From Bacillus sp. (in: firmicutes) (GTDB taxonomy: Bacteria; Bacillota; Bacilli; Bacillales; Cytobacillaceae): a DNA stretch of 34,443 nt. Positions 24,584 through 34,231 of this stretch are shown here, piece after piece; position 1 is the first letter of the stretch; every line of letters begins with the position of its first letter. The DNA lies in the NCBI GenBank assembly GCA_031179905.1, contig JAPSHL010000013.1, positions 1 through 34,443 on the forward strand, read 5' to 3'. Position numbers and translations under genes: made by a program. The notes beneath the pieces were generated by a model, which was not told the origin of the DNA, made no database searches, and worked only from the letters and a program-made list of their open reading frames with translations.

Positions 24584-25327
24584 ATGGATAACCGAAATGA
24601 AACCAATAATACCGAAGAGACTCAGCCAAAGGAAGACAAACCAGCATCTTCTTTAATGGAAAAAATCCAGCAGCTTGGTCAAACGAATGTACCGCAATTA
24701 TCACAGGATTCTAAAATACATTGTTTAACAATTGTGGGACAGATTGAAGGGCATCTGCAGCTCCCACCTCAAAATAAAACAACTAAATATGAGCATCTAA
24801 TTCCACAAATCGTCGCAATTGAGCAAAACCCAAAGATTGAAGGGGTGCTAGTTATCTTAAATACAGTCGGCGGCGATGTTGAGGCTGGACTAGCTATTTC
24901 TGAAATGCTTGCTTCGCTATCAAAACCAACAGTTTCTCTAGTGTTAGGGGGAGGACATTCAATTGGTGTACCAATTGCCGTTTCTTGCGATTATTCATTT
25001 ATTGCTGAAACAGCAACAATGACAATCCACCCGATCAGGTTGACAGGTCTTGTTATTGGTGTTCCGCAAACCTTCGAATATTTGGATAAAATGCAGGAAA
25101 GAGTCGTTAAATTTGTGACGAAGCACAGTAATATAGAAGAAGAAGGTTTTAAAGACTTAATGTTTGCTAAAGGAAACTTGACTAGGGATATCGGAACAAA
25201 TGTAATAGGCAGTGATGCAGTCACATCTGGCCTGATTGACAGTGTGGGCGGAGTGGGCGAAGCGATGACAAAGCTAAATGAACTAATTGAACGGAATAAA
25301 ACCAAGAACGAAGGTATCGTACAATGA
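24584..25327 (+). CDS. tepA: ClpP-like serine protease TepA
   Basis: Encodes 247 residues of the ClpP/crotonase fold. The putative nucleophile is S126 in [10 protein letters not shown] and the general base H149 in MTIHPIR, matching the ClpP Ser-His pattern; [17 protein letters not shown] holds the oxyanion and helix region. An N-terminal charged, low-complexity extension (about 1-40) precedes the fold. In B. subtilis TepA (named for translocation enhancement) is linked to degradation of small acid-soluble spore proteins at germination. AGGAAGGGAG precedes ATG 24584. The last codons overlap ylzJ (ATGATAATG at 25324), so the pair is translationally coupled. A sigma-G-like promoter lies upstream. 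Confidence 0.93.
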   Translation: MDNRNETNNTEETQPKEDKPASSLMEKIQQLGQTNVPQLSQDSKIHCLTIVGQIEGHLQLPPQNKTTKYEHLIPQIVAIEQNPKIEGVLVILNTVGGDVEAGLAISEMLASLSKPTVSLVLGGGHSIGVPIAVSCDYSFIAETATMTIHPIRLTGLVIGVPQTFEYLDKMQERVVKFVTKHSNIEEEGFKDLMFAKGNLTRDIGTNVIGSDAVTSGLIDSVGGVGEAMTKLNELIERNKTKNEGIVQ

Positions 25328-25536
25328 TAATGTATACAATGATGCCGGAGGAATTAATGTTTCCTATCGGCCAAGAAACATTTGAAAAACAGCAAGTAAT
25401 TGACTATAATGGTATTCCGCTGCTTGTTGCTAAGAATGATATGCATGAATATGAAGTAGTGAGAGTACTTTCGACAGATCCAAGTCATTATCTGCATGAT
25501 CCTGTTCAGCCAGGAGCAAAAATTCCATTAATATGA
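25324..25536 (+). CDS. ylzJ: YlzJ-like protein
   Basis: Protein of 70 residues with the YlzJ pattern [14 protein letters not shown] at the start, then [29 protein letters not shown] in the middle (shown in part: [13 protein letters not shown]). No membrane segment. It shares four bases with the end of tepA and lacks a ribosome site of its own outside the tepA coding region, so it is expected to be made together with TepA in the forespore. The family is restricted to Bacillaceae and relatives as far as I know; function unknown. Confidence 0.88.
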   Translation: MIMYTMMPEELMFPIGQETFEKQQVIDYNGIPLLVAKNDMHEYEVVRVLSTDPSHYLHDPVQPGAKIPLI

Positions 25537-25554
25537 CTGTATTTTTCCATCTTA

Positions 25555-25563
25555 TGATATAAT
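25555..25563 (+). promoter_or_regulatory. Extended -10 promoter of spoIIIE
   Basis: TGATATAAT (25555-25563) is a perfect extended -10. The best -35 is the poor ATGACT at 25533-25538 (19 bases). It lies 18 bases after the ylzJ stop and about 100 before spoIIIE. Confidence 0.5.
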
Positions 25564-25583
25564 AGAATTAAATAATTAAACAA

Positions 25584-25606
25584 AAGCAGCCATAATAAGG
25601 CTGCTT
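25584..25606 (+). terminator. Hairpin between the spoIIIE promoter and gene
   Basis: AAGCAGCC/GGCTGCTT (25584-25591 with 25599-25606) with a 7-base loop, followed by ATTTC. It either ends tepA-ylzJ transcripts or, being downstream of the extended -10 site, partly attenuates spoIIIE. Confidence 0.55.
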
Positions 25607-25663
25607 ATTTCATACATAAATAAACAAAAACTTAAGAAAAACAAAGAAACATTAGGTGATAAC

Positions 25664-28018
25664 ATGGCAAAAAGAAAAACTAGAAAAACGAAAAAGAAAC
25701 AGCATCTTAAAAAAACGATTCAGTATGAGCTTGCTGCCCTTCTTTTAATAACAGTAAGCTTTATCTCCATCCTACAGCTTGGAGCGGTTGGAAAGACGAT
25801 TGTGCTGTTCTTTCGTTTTTTTACAGGAGAATGGTATATTCTCAGCCTCCTAGGGCTGATCGTATATGGCGGCTATTTAATGTGGAAAAGGGAGAAGCCA
25901 TATTTATTTCATACAAAACTGAACGGTATTTATTTAATTATCGGAGCAATCCTGCTATTGACCCATGTTTCCTTATTTAATATGTTGTCAGGCGAGGGCA
26001 GATTTACTAATCCCAGCGTTATTTATAACACTTGGGAGCTGTTTTGGTATGAAGCCGATGGCAATGCATCAAAAATTGGCTTAGGAGGCGGCATGATTGG
26101 AGCAGTCCTGTTTGCGATGTTCCATTATTTGTTTGATACAGCAGGCACGCAAATTGTCAGCTTCTTAGCAATTGTGACAGGTGTCATTCTATTGACAGGC
26201 AAGACCCTCAGCGGAGCCTTCCGCAGAATGATGCTGTCTATTTGGAGTTTTCTAAAGCGGCAATGGCTTGAGTTTTTAGAGGATATCCGTGAATGGAAAG
26301 AGGCGCGTATTACGAAAAGGGAAGCGAAAAAAGCGGACAGGCAGTCAAATAGGGGAACAAGGAGGCAGAGAGTGCAGCGGGAGCAAGAAACTGCTGCTGA
26401 GGAAGTTCAGCCGTTAATTGTAAATCCGCCAATCCAGCAATCGGCAGAACCAGCATATGCTGAACCAATCATTTCCTCTTTTACGGAAAATGTCTATGAA
26501 GACAGGCAAGAACCGGAAGAGGAGGTTAGTGAACCAGTTGAAACAGAGGAAACCATTGCTCCAATTACCTTCACAGAGGTGGAGAACAAGGATTACGAGC
26601 TCCCGCCTATCAAACTATTAATGGCGCCGAAAAAGGCGGATCAAAGCGGGGAATATGAACAAATCCACGCAAATGCAGCAAAGCTGGAAAGAACTTTTCA
26701 CAGTTTTGGCGTTAAGGCAAAAGTAACAGAGGTTCATCTTGGCCCTGCTGTTACTAAGTATGAAGTTCATCCAAGCGAGGGAGTAAAGGTAAGTAAAATT
26801 GTCAATTTAAGTGATGATTTGGCATTGGCTCTTGCAGCAAAGGACATCCGAATAGAAGCGCCTATTCCGGGCAAATCGGCGATTGGGATTGAAGTGCCTA
26901 ATTCAGAAGTAGCAATGGTTTCATTGCGGGAAGTGCTCGAGACAAATAAAAACGACAAGCCGGAAAGCAAGCTAATGATCGCATTCGGTCGTGATATAAC
27001 TGGCAATGCTGTTTGTGCGGAGCTAAATAAGATGCCTCATCTTCTTGTTGCCGGGGCAACAGGAAGCGGTAAAAGTGTTTGCATTAATGGAATAATCACA
27101 AGCATTCTGATGCGGGCAAAACCGCATGAAGTCAAGATGATGATGATTGACCCGAAAATGGTAGAGTTGAATGTGTATAATGGCATTCCCCATCTTCTTG
27201 CACCTGTAGTAACTAATGCGAAAAAAGCTTCGCAGGCACTACAGAAGGTCGTGAGCGAGATGGAAAGAAGATATGACCTGTTTTCTCATACAGGAACCCG
27301 TAATATCGAAGGTTATAATGACTATGTCAAAAGGTATAATGCAGAAGAGCAGGAGAAGCAGCCTCTTTTGCCGTACATTGTCGTCATCGTTGATGAGCTG
27401 GCAGACTTAATGATGGTAGCTTCTAACGATGTGGAAGATTCAATTACAAGACTTGCCCAAATGGCGCGCGCTGCTGGAATTCATTTAATCATCGCAACAC
27501 AGCGTCCTTCTGTTGATGTTATCACAGGTGTCATCAAGGCTAATATTCCTTCAAGAATAGCCTTTGCTGTATCATCTCAGACAGATTCTCGGACAATACT
27601 GGACATGGGGGGCGCTGAGAAGCTACTTGGCCGCGGTGATATGCTGTTCTTCCCATATGGGGCGAGCAAGCCGGTCCGTGTCCAAGGTGCTTTCTTGTCT
27701 GATGAAGAAGTCGAAGAAGTGGTTGACTTTGTAATCGGCCAGCAAAAGGCTCAATATCAAGAAGAGATGATTCCTGATGAAATTGCTGAAACAAACCCTG
27801 GAACTGTTGAGGATGATCTGTATGGAGAGGCTGTTGACTTGATTGTCGAAATGCAGACGGCTTCTGTCAGCATGCTGCAAAGGCGGTTCAGAATCGGTTA
27901 TACGAGGGCTGCGCGTCTTATCGATGAAATGGAGGCAAGGGGGATTGTCGGCCCGTATGAGGGCAGCAAACCAAGAACAGTACTTGTGCCTAAAGCTTCA
28001 GAAGAGATAAATTTATAG
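25664..28018 (+). CDS. spoIIIE: DNA translocase SpoIIIE/FtsK family
   Basis: Encodes 784 residues, close to the B. subtilis protein. A basic N-terminus ([13 protein letters not shown]) is followed by four hydrophobic membrane segments in about residues 20-185. A charged linker rich in Glu and Arg (about 210-320) precedes the motor. The motor holds the Walker A motif [11 protein letters not shown] (about 463-473), [12 protein letters not shown], the Walker B motif [12 protein letters not shown] (about 570-581) and [14 protein letters not shown]. The C-terminal winged-helix gamma domain, which reads DNA polarity, covers [21 protein letters not shown] near 745. It pumps the chromosome into the forespore at the septum. 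ATG 25664 gives full-length agreement. A strong terminator follows. Confidence 0.97.
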   Translation: MAKRKTRKTKKKQHLKKTIQYELAALLLITVSFISILQLGAVGKTIVLFFRFFTGEWYILSLLGLIVYGGYLMWKREKPYLFHTKLNGIYLIIGAILLLTHVSLFNMLSGEGRFTNPSVIYNTWELFWYEADGNASKIGLGGGMIGAVLFAMFHYLFDTAGTQIVSFLAIVTGVILLTGKTLSGAFRRMMLSIWSFLKRQWLEFLEDIREWKEARITKREAKKADRQSNRGTRRQRVQREQETAAEEVQPLIVNPPIQQSAEPAYAEPIISSFTENVYEDRQEPEEEVSEPVETEETIAPITFTEVENKDYELPPIKLLMAPKKADQSGEYEQIHANAAKLERTFHSFGVKAKVTEVHLGPAVTKYEVHPSEGVKVSKIVNLSDDLALALAAKDIRIEAPIPGKSAIGIEVPNSEVAMVSLREVLETNKNDKPESKLMIAFGRDITGNAVCAELNKMPHLLVAGATGSGKSVCINGIITSILMRAKPHEVKMMMIDPKMVELNVYNGIPHLLAPVVTNAKKASQALQKVVSEMERRYDLFSHTGTRNIEGYNDYVKRYNAEEQEKQPLLPYIVVIVDELADLMMVASNDVEDSITRLAQMARAAGIHLIIATQRPSVDVITGVIKANIPSRIAFAVSSQTDSRTILDMGGAEKLLGRGDMLFFPYGASKPVRVQGAFLSDEEVEEVVDFVIGQQKAQYQEEMIPDEIAETNPGTVEDDLYGEAVDLIVEMQTASVSMLQRRFRIGYTRAARLIDEMEARGIVGPYEGSKPRTVLVPKASEEINL

Positions 28019-28133
28019 TAGTGTTATATTTCGAATGCCGAAATAGGTTATACTAATAAAGTTCGGTTTTGAGAGTGAATATACAAATGTTTTACTATGC
28101 TAAAGGAAAAAACTTATTGTAAAGACGAATATT

Positions 28134-28197
28134 AAGAGAAAGAAACAAGAGAATTGGAAGTCGTTTCCGGACATTTGTTTCTATTCTCTTTTTTTTT
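28134..28197 (+). terminator. Intrinsic terminator of spoIIIE
   Basis: The stem AAGAGAAAGAAACAA (28134-28148) with TTGTTTC-TA-TTCTCTT (28175-28190) has an inner GGAA/TTCC hairpin and a T9-10 tract. It lies about 115 bases after the gene. The bases between (28019-28133) hold a TATACT hexamer (28049-28054) without a fitting -35 and nothing coding. Confidence 0.8.
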
Positions 28198-28219
28198 CGA
28201 CTTATTTCACAATTCTCTA

Positions 28220-28248
28220 TTTATTTATTAGTGAAAAAGTGTTATAGT
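28220..28248 (+). promoter_or_regulatory. Probable promoter of ymfC
   Basis: TATAGT at 28243-28248 with TTTATT 17 bases upstream (28220-28225). A modest -35 but a well-placed -10, just before the dyad at 28274. Confidence 0.45.
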
Positions 28249-28273
28249 ATTTTCGATTAGTAGGAATGATTGA

Positions 28274-28291
28274 ACATCAGATGTCTGATGT
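28274..28291 (+). promoter_or_regulatory. Dyad operator, probably bound by YmfC
   Basis: ACATCAGA-TG-TCTGATGT is a perfect 8+8 dyad with a 2-base centre, 28 bases before the ymfC start and about 25 downstream of its -10. GntR/HutC regulators commonly bind such short symmetric sites and repress themselves and adjacent transporters. Binding is inferred from position only. Confidence 0.6.
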
Positions 28292-28318
28292 CTTAGAAAG
28301 TTTTTGGAGGAAGGTCAC

Positions 28319-29050
28319 ATGCTAATTAAGTCAGATACAAGGCATTTATATTTGCAGGTTGTGGACAGACTGAAACGTGATATTGAGAATGGAATTTACA
28401 AAGAGAAAGAAAAATTCCCTTCTGAATTCGAGCTTGCAAAAACTTTGGGTGTCAGCAGAGCCACGCTGAGGGAAGCATTGCGTACATTGGAAGAGGAAAA
28501 TGTCATTATAAGGCGTCACGGCGTTGGGACATTTGTCAACAGCAAGCCGCTTTTTAATTCAGGCATTGAACAGCTTCACAGTGTGACACATATGATTAGG
28601 CAGGCTGGAATGAATCCAGGAACAATTTTTCTAAGTTCGACAACTCAATGTTCAACTGAAGAGGACGCAAGGCGATTTTCCTGCCCGCAAAATGAAGAGA
28701 TAGTAGTGATCGAACGTGTTCGAACTGCTAACGGAGAGCCTGTGGTTTATTGTATAGACAAGCTTCTGCAAAAGATCCTGCCTGAAAGATTTTCTTATGA
28801 AAATGATTCAATCTTTCAGTTATTGGAAGCGGATGCTCAAAAGAAAATTACATATGCTGTCGCGCAAATAGAGCCGATAGGCTATCATGACAAAATCTCT
28901 CCGATCCTACAATGCGAGCCTGAAACTGCACTGCTTGTCTTAAAGCAGATGCATTATGATGAAAAGGATGAGCCGGTGCTTTATTCAGTCAATTACTTTA
29001 GAGCCGATAAGTTTAGCTTTCAAGTGCTAAGAAAACGAATTTATTCGTGA
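28319..29050 (+). CDS. ymfC: GntR/HutC-family transcriptional regulator YmfC
   Basis: Encodes 243 residues. The N-terminal winged helix-turn-helix (about 1-70) has the GntR signature [22 protein letters not shown] followed by [13 protein letters not shown] (first part quoted within limits: [12 protein letters not shown]). The C-terminal UTRA effector domain carries [20 protein letters not shown] and [14 protein letters not shown] 28319 is chosen because GGAGGAAGG ends 5 bases upstream; a TTG at 28304 would bury the ribosome site. It stands directly before the BMP importer genes, which suggests it senses a nucleoside, purine or related metabolite; the ligand is unknown. It is not followed by a terminator, so it may be cotranscribed with the lipoprotein gene. 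Confidence 0.93.
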   Translation: MLIKSDTRHLYLQVVDRLKRDIENGIYKEKEKFPSEFELAKTLGVSRATLREALRTLEEENVIIRRHGVGTFVNSKPLFNSGIEQLHSVTHMIRQAGMNPGTIFLSSTTQCSTEEDARRFSCPQNEEIVVIERVRTANGEPVVYCIDKLLQKILPERFSYENDSIFQLLEADAQKKITYAVAQIEPIGYHDKISPILQCEPETALLVLKQMHYDEKDEPVLYSVNYFRADKFSFQVLRKRIYS

Positions 29051-29127
29051 TAATCGGAGAAACTATTGTTTATGCACATTTCTCACTATGAAAACAAAAA
29101 AAACAAAAAAATTAGGGGGTACAAACC

Positions 29128-30189
29128 TTGAAAAAGCGTAAATTTGGTTTAGCGCTGTCCTTAGTACTTGCTGCTGGGACTGTTTTAGGGGCTTGTGGTA
29201 AAAACGATGATAACGAAGGATCTTCTGGTAAAGAAAAGAGTGATTCTTTCAGCGTTGCAATGGTAACAGATGTCGGCGGTGTTGATGACAAATCATTCAA
29301 CCAGTCAGCATGGGAAGGCCTGCAAGCTTTCGGTAAAGCAAATGGACTTGATAAAGGAAATGGTATCGACTATTTACAATCTCAATCAGACTCTGATTAT
29401 TCAACAAACTTGAACAGCTTAGTACGTCAAAAATATGACTTAGTGTATGGTATTGGTTTCATGATGGAAGGTGCAGTTGATGAAATTGCAAAACAGCAGA
29501 AAGACGCTCATTTTGCAATTGTTGATGCTGTAGTTGACGAACCAAACGTAGCAAGCATTACATTTAAAGAACAAGAAGCTGGCTTCCTTGCGGGAGTAGC
29601 TGCTGGTAAAGCAACAAAAACAAATAAAATTGGATTCATCGGCGGGGTAGAAAGTGAAGTTATCACTCGTTTCGAAGCTGGCTTTGAAGCTGGCGTAAAA
29701 GAATCTAACAGCAAAGCTACAATTGATTCCCAATATGCTGGTGCATTTGATAAGCCGGAAGTTGGTAAAACAATTGCTAGCAAAATGTATTCGTCTGATG
29801 TAGACGTAATTTTCCACGCTTCAGGCGGAACTGGTGCTGGTCTTTTCACAGAAGCTCGTGAATTGAAAGAAAAAGATCCATCAAGAGCAATCTGGGCAAT
29901 CGGTGTTGACTCTGACCAAGCATCTGAAGGTGTTGTTGGCGACCATAATATCGTATTAACTTCTGCACTTAAAGGCGTGTCTGCTGCAGTTCAAGATATC
30001 TCTAGTAAAGCACAAGAAGGAAACTTCCCAGGTGGAGAAACTTCTGTATACGGACTTGCGGAAGACGGTGTTGGCCTAGCTGACATCAACGAAGAAGCAG
30101 AAAACAAAGCAGATATCGAAGCTGCTGTTAAAGAATGGACAGATAAAATTAAAAACGGTGAGTACACTGTTCCTGATACTGTACAATAA
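29128..30189 (+). CDS. BMP-family nucleoside-binding lipoprotein of an ABC importer
   Basis: Encodes 353 residues. A type II signal peptide with lipobox VLGAC places the lipidated cysteine at C23, followed by a Gly/Ser/Asp linker. The mature domain is the PnrA/Med type: [23 protein letters not shown] near 45, [28 protein letters not shown] and [12 protein letters not shown] (each in part), a purine-nucleoside binding periplasmic-type fold. The closest functional analogue is NupN (YufN) of the B. subtilis guanosine importer. TTG 29128 follows TTAGGGGG, 8-9 bases upstream. It is followed by two terminators before the ATPase gene, so it is likely made in excess of the membrane parts. Confidence 0.94.
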   Translation: MKKRKFGLALSLVLAAGTVLGACGKNDDNEGSSGKEKSDSFSVAMVTDVGGVDDKSFNQSAWEGLQAFGKANGLDKGNGIDYLQSQSDSDYSTNLNSLVRQKYDLVYGIGFMMEGAVDEIAKQQKDAHFAIVDAVVDEPNVASITFKEQEAGFLAGVAAGKATKTNKIGFIGGVESEVITRFEAGFEAGVKESNSKATIDSQYAGAFDKPEVGKTIASKMYSSDVDVIFHASGGTGAGLFTEARELKEKDPSRAIWAIGVDSDQASEGVVGDHNIVLTSALKGVSAAVQDISSKAQEGNFPGGETSVYGLAEDGVGLADINEEAENKADIEAAVKEWTDKIKNGEYTVPDTVQ

Positions 30190-30213
30190 TTTGATTGATT
30201 GAAAATTTTTTAC

Positions 30214-30256
30214 AGGAATAAGTGGTTTGCATGGCAAAACACTTATTCCTTTTTTA
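30214..30256 (+). terminator. Terminator 1 after the BMP lipoprotein gene
   Basis: AGGAATAAGTG (30214-30224) pairs with CACTTATTCCT (30240-30250); an inner TTTGC/GCAAA continues to a 3-base loop, and T6 follows. Strong intrinsic terminator form. Confidence 0.85.
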
Positions 30257-30279
30257 CGACCATAATTAGAATTTTAACT

Positions 30280-30305
30280 AAAAGGCAGAAGCCTTCTGCT
30301 TTTTA
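30280..30305 (+). terminator. Terminator 2 after the BMP lipoprotein gene
   Basis: GCAGAA-GCC-TTCTGC (30285-30299) with A-run before and T5 after, about 25 bases downstream of terminator 1. Remaining bases to 30455 show no clear promoter. Confidence 0.7.
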
Positions 30306-30455
30306 TTAAAAATTTTACGATGGTGAAATTATAGTGAAATAGTTAAATATCATAGGTTGCAGAAATTCCTCTTACTGCTGACACTTTAGTATTTTTTTGC
30401 CAGCATTATTTTTAATTATTAGACATTCGTTTGTGGAGAAGAAGGAGTGAATGAG

Positions 30456-31991
30456 ATGGAATATGTTATTGAGATGCTGAATATCCGTAAAGAATTTCCA
30501 GGAATTGTTGCCAATAACAATATAACCCTTCAAGTGAAAAAAGGGGAAATTCATGCATTGCTAGGGGAAAACGGTGCAGGAAAGTCAACATTGATGAACG
30601 TATTGTTCGGCCTTTATCAGCCGGAAAGAGGAGAAATCAAAGCAAGAGGGAAAGCGGTTAACATCTCAAACCCAAATGTGGCGAATGATTTGGGCATCGG
30701 AATGGTCCATCAGCATTTCATGCTGATCGATACATTTACTGTTACAGAAAACATTATCTTAGGAAAAGAAACAGTAAGCAAAGGGAAAATCGACTTAAAG
30801 AAAGCCGAAAATCAAGTAAGAGAAATAAGTGAACGTTATGGGCTTGCAGTTGACCCGAAAGCGAAAATTTCTGATATTTCTGTCGGTATGCAGCAAAGGG
30901 TGGAGATCTTAAAGACTTTGTACCGCGGAGCGGAAATCCTTATCTTTGACGAGCCGACTGCCGTGCTGACACCTCAGGAGATCACTGAGTTGATTGCGAT
31001 TTTTAAAACATTGATTAAAGAAGGGAAATCCATCATTCTAATCACGCATAAGCTGAAGGAAATCATGGAAGTTTGCGATCGTGTAACCGTTATCCGTAAA
31101 GGGGAAGGAATCGGTACATACGATGTCAGCGGAACAAATCCTACGGAGCTTGCAAACCTGATGGTTGGCCGTGAGGTTACATTCAAAACGGACAAAAAAG
31201 CATCGCAGCCAAAAGAGAAAGTTCTGGAAATTTCAGATTTAACTGTTAAAGACTCTAGAGGAGTGCCTGTTGTAAACTCCCTTAACTTGAATGTCCGTGC
31301 AGGAGAGGTCGTCGGAATTGCCGGGGTAGATGGCAATGGACAGTCAGAACTGATTGAAGCGATAACTGGACTGATTAAGAAAGACAATGGCAGTATTAAG
31401 CTGAACGGTAAAGAACTCAGCGTGCTAACACCTAGAAAAATCACAGAAAGCGGTATTGGCCATATCCCGCAAGACCGTCATAAACACGGTTTAGTCCTTG
31501 ACTTCCCTATCGGTCAAAACATGGTGCTGCAAACATATTACAAACAGCCATTCTCTAAGGCTGGATTCCTGAATAAACGGGAAATTGACTTGAAGGCGAA
31601 AACACTGATTGAAGAGTACGATGTAAGAACACCTGGCGCCCATACTCCTGCGAGAGCCTTATCAGGTGGGAATCAGCAGAAGGCAATCATCGGAAGAGAA
31701 GTGGACAGGAACCCAGATCTTCTGATTGCAGCGCAGCCGACTCGCGGTCTTGATGTCGGAGCAATTGAATTTATTCATAAACGTCTGATCGAACAGCGAG
31801 ATAAAGGGAAAGCGGTGTTGCTTATTTCCTTTGAATTAGAGGAAATCTTAAACGTCAGCGACCGTATTGCCGTTATCTTTGAAGGAAATATCATTGCAGA
31901 AGTAGATCCGAAGAATACAACAGAACAAGAGCTAGGATTATTGATGGCAGGATCGAAAGATAAAAAAGTGGGTGTGGAGAAGAATGTCTAA
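30456..31991 (+). CDS. nupO: Nucleoside ABC transporter ATPase, tandem-domain
   Basis: Encodes 511 residues with two fused ATP-binding domains. Domain 1 is canonical: Walker A GENGAGKST (37-45), signature ISVGMQQRVEI and Walker B ILIFDEPTAVLTPQE. Domain 2 (from about 255) is altered: the Walker A place reads GVDGNGQSE with no lysine, and the Walker B place reads LLIAAQPTRGLD, with the Asp and Glu replaced, while its signature LSGGNQQKA is intact. This asymmetry is usual in the carbohydrate/nucleoside subfamily (RbsA, NupO). ATG 30456 follows GAAGGAG by 8 bases; GTG 30447 falls inside that site. It overlaps the permease start by 8 bases. The name is given by similarity to B. subtilis NupO (YufO). 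Confidence 0.93.
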   Translation: MEYVIEMLNIRKEFPGIVANNNITLQVKKGEIHALLGENGAGKSTLMNVLFGLYQPERGEIKARGKAVNISNPNVANDLGIGMVHQHFMLIDTFTVTENIILGKETVSKGKIDLKKAENQVREISERYGLAVDPKAKISDISVGMQQRVEILKTLYRGAEILIFDEPTAVLTPQEITELIAIFKTLIKEGKSIILITHKLKEIMEVCDRVTVIRKGEGIGTYDVSGTNPTELANLMVGREVTFKTDKKASQPKEKVLEISDLTVKDSRGVPVVNSLNLNVRAGEVVGIAGVDGNGQSELIEAITGLIKKDNGSIKLNGKELSVLTPRKITESGIGHIPQDRHKHGLVLDFPIGQNMVLQTYYKQPFSKAGFLNKREIDLKAKTLIEEYDVRTPGAHTPARALSGGNQQKAIIGREVDRNPDLLIAAQPTRGLDVGAIEFIHKRLIEQRDKGKAVLLISFELEEILNVSDRIAVIFEGNIIAEVDPKNTTEQELGLLMAGSKDKKVGVEKNV

Positions 31992-33042
31992 TACAATAAG
32001 AAAAATTAGTATACCTGTTATATCTGTATTACTTGGCATTATAGTTGGAACGATCATCATGCTCGTTACCGGCTATGATCCTGCTGCAGCATATACTGCG
32101 TTATGGAACGGAGCATTCGGCGAAGTGTACTATGTCGGTGAAGTAGTGCGTCAGATTACGCCGTTAATACTTGCAGGACTAGCGGTAGCATTTGCCTTCC
32201 GTACAGGCTTGTTTAACATCGGGGTAGAAGGCCAATTGATTGTCGGCTGGCTTGCAGCAGTCTGGGTCGGTGTCGCTTTTGATCTGCCGAAAATCATCCA
32301 TTTGCCGTTGGCAGTGCTCGCTGGAGCTGCTGCAGGGGCTTTATGGGCATTTGTGCCAGGTTTTTTAAAAGCGCGCTTCCGTGTGCATGAAGTAATTGTC
32401 AGCATTATGATGAACTATATCGCATTGCATGTATCTAACTATTTAATTCGTAACGTGTTAACAGATAAGGCGGACCGCACGGAAAATATTCCTGCATCTG
32501 CGTCTCTTCGCTCAGATTTCTTGAGCAGCATGACAGACTATTCTCGTATGCACTGGGGGATTTTAATTGCCCTTGGATGTGTGCTAATTATGTGGCTTAT
32601 CCTTCAGAAAACTGTTAAAGGCTATGAGTTGAAAGCAGTTGGTTTTAACCAGCATGCATCTCAATATGCAGGTATGAATGTTAACAGAAACATCGTTCTT
32701 TCTATGGTAATATCAGGAGCATTCGCAGGTCTTGCAGGTACAATGGAAGGCTTAGGAACATTTGAATATGTCAGCAATAAAGCTGGATTCACAGGCGTAG
32801 GTTTCGATGGAATCGCCGTTGCTCTATTAGGTGCAAATGGACCACTAGGCATTGTCTTTGCAGCTGCTTTGTTTGGCTTCTTGAAAGTCGGAGCGTTGAA
32901 TATGCCTTTAGAGGCTGGTGTGCCAAATGAAATGGTTGATATCATCATCGCACTGATCGTATTCTTCGTAGCAGCAAATTATATGATACGCATCTTCTTA
33001 GAGAAATTAAGCAAAAATAAAAGTAAAAAGGGGGAGAAGTAA
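31984..33042 (+). CDS. nupP: Nucleoside ABC transporter permease subunit 1
   Basis: Encodes 352 residues with about eight to ten hydrophobic segments of the BPD_transp_2 family. Hallmark RTGLFNIGVEGQLIVGWLAAVWVG lies near 75-98 (shown as AFRTGLFNIGVEGQ), and the cytoplasmic coupling region ELKAVGFNQHASQYAGMNV near 220. The C-terminus is a lysine-rich tail. ATG 31984 overlaps the ATPase gene and follows GGAG by 4 bases; a GTG at 31972 would add four residues but has no ribosome site. The following subunit starts right after its stop, so the three genes are one unit. Similar to B. subtilis NupP (YufP). Confidence 0.92.
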   Translation: MSNTIRKISIPVISVLLGIIVGTIIMLVTGYDPAAAYTALWNGAFGEVYYVGEVVRQITPLILAGLAVAFAFRTGLFNIGVEGQLIVGWLAAVWVGVAFDLPKIIHLPLAVLAGAAAGALWAFVPGFLKARFRVHEVIVSIMMNYIALHVSNYLIRNVLTDKADRTENIPASASLRSDFLSSMTDYSRMHWGILIALGCVLIMWLILQKTVKGYELKAVGFNQHASQYAGMNVNRNIVLSMVISGAFAGLAGTMEGLGTFEYVSNKAGFTGVGFDGIAVALLGANGPLGIVFAAALFGFLKVGALNMPLEAGVPNEMVDIIIALIVFFVAANYMIRIFLEKLSKNKSKKGEK

Positions 33043-34002
33043 GTGGGATTAATGGATGTATTATTAATTGTCATTCCTTCTTCACTATTATGGGCTGCTC
33101 CGCTGATTTTCACAGCGCTTGGCGGTAACTTCTCAGAGCGTGCTGGTGTTGTAAACATCGGACTAGAAGGGCTTATGTTGATGGGGGCATTCTCTTCCAT
33201 CGTATTCAACTTAACTTTTGCAGACAGCTTAGGAGCATGGACACCATGGGTAGCCTTGCTTTGTGCAATGGTCGTTGGCGCAGTCTTTTCCTTGCTCCAT
33301 GCAGTTGCGTCCATCACATTCCGTGCTGATCAGACTGTTTCCGGTGTTGCGATAAACTTGCTTGCTGCTGGTCTTGCAATGTTTTTGGTTAAGTTAATTT
33401 ATGATAAAGGACAAACTGCAACTATTCAATACAGCTTTAAAAAAGTTGATATTCCTGTTTTGAAAGACATTCCAATCATTGGGGATTTGTTTTTCCAAAA
33501 TACGTATTGGACATCTTATCTTGCAATCATCGTTGCCATCCTATCATGGTTCGTGATGTTCAAAACACCATTCGGCCTGCGCCTTCGAGCTGTTGGTGAG
33601 CATCCGATGGCAGCTGATACAATGGGTATCAATGTTACAAAAATGCGTTATATCGGTGTCATTTTGTCAGGTGCCTTAGGTGGTATCGGTGGCGGTGTTT
33701 TCGCACAGTCGATTACAAATGACTTCACTCATTCCACAATCAGTGGTCAAGGGTTTATGGCTCTTGCAGCATTGATTTTCGGAAAGTGGAATCCATTAGG
33801 AGCAATGGGTGCAGCGCTGTTCTTCGGATTTGCTCAATCATTGAGCATTGTCGGAAGCAGCTTGCCATTCCTTGAGAACATTCCAAATGTATACTTGCTT
33901 ATTGCGCCATATGTGCTGACAATCATAGCGCTAACAGGCTTCATCGGTAGAGCGGATGCACCGAAAGCTTCAGGTGTGCCTTATATTAAAGGAAGCAGAT
34001 AA
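33043..34002 (+). CDS. nupQ: Nucleoside ABC transporter permease subunit 2
   Basis: Encodes 319 residues with about eight to nine hydrophobic segments, second permease of the same BPD_transp_2 family. It shares the coupling motif with subunit 1 as RLRAVGEHPMAADTMGINV (near 183-201), and has FSERAGVVNIGLEGLMLMG at the N-terminal side, the family's conserved core. The GTG start directly follows the preceding TAA, with AAAGGGGGAG ending about 7 bases upstream. The two permeases pair as a heterodimer with the tandem ATPase and the lipoprotein. The last gene of the importer unit, followed by a strong terminator. Similar to B. subtilis NupQ (YufQ). Confidence 0.93.
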   Translation: MGLMDVLLIVIPSSLLWAAPLIFTALGGNFSERAGVVNIGLEGLMLMGAFSSIVFNLTFADSLGAWTPWVALLCAMVVGAVFSLLHAVASITFRADQTVSGVAINLLAAGLAMFLVKLIYDKGQTATIQYSFKKVDIPVLKDIPIIGDLFFQNTYWTSYLAIIVAILSWFVMFKTPFGLRLRAVGEHPMAADTMGINVTKMRYIGVILSGALGGIGGGVFAQSITNDFTHSTISGQGFMALAALIFGKWNPLGAMGAALFFGFAQSLSIVGSSLPFLENIPNVYLLIAPYVLTIIALTGFIGRADAPKASGVPYIKGSR

Positions 34003-34017
34003 TTATTTCACTAGAAT

Positions 34018-34051
34018 CTCCTGTTTGCATCAGTGCAGCAGGAGTTTTTTT
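34018..34051 (+). terminator. Intrinsic terminator of the importer operon
   Basis: CTCCTG (34018-34023) pairs with CAGGAG (34039-34044), inner TGCA/TGCA adds pairs, then T7. Confidence 0.85.
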
Positions 34052-34123
34052 ATTTTTCTAGGATTATGAAGTCATATTGGCACATAACCTTTGAAGAAGA
34101 ATGGTGTGATTTGCACACGAAAC

Positions 34124-34153
34124 TTGAAAACGTGGTTTCAACAAAGTTATAGT
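34124..34153 (+). promoter_or_regulatory. Probable sigma-A promoter of ymfF
   Basis: TTGAAA (34124-34129), 18 bases, TATAGT (34148-34153). The -35 is one arm of a small dyad TTGAAA/TTTCAA (the other arm ending near 34141). The leader is about 75 bases. Confidence 0.5.
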
Positions 34154-34231
34154 AAGAATATCCTTGTTATTAGAGTCAATACTATAGTTATAAAAATTTG
34201 CATTGATTGCAGTGAACTTAGGAGGTAGCCA

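Noticed and set aside
30974-31444. A 156-codon minus-strand frame within the ATPase gene
   Set aside because: Fully antisense to a conserved gene, no start signals, shadow composition.
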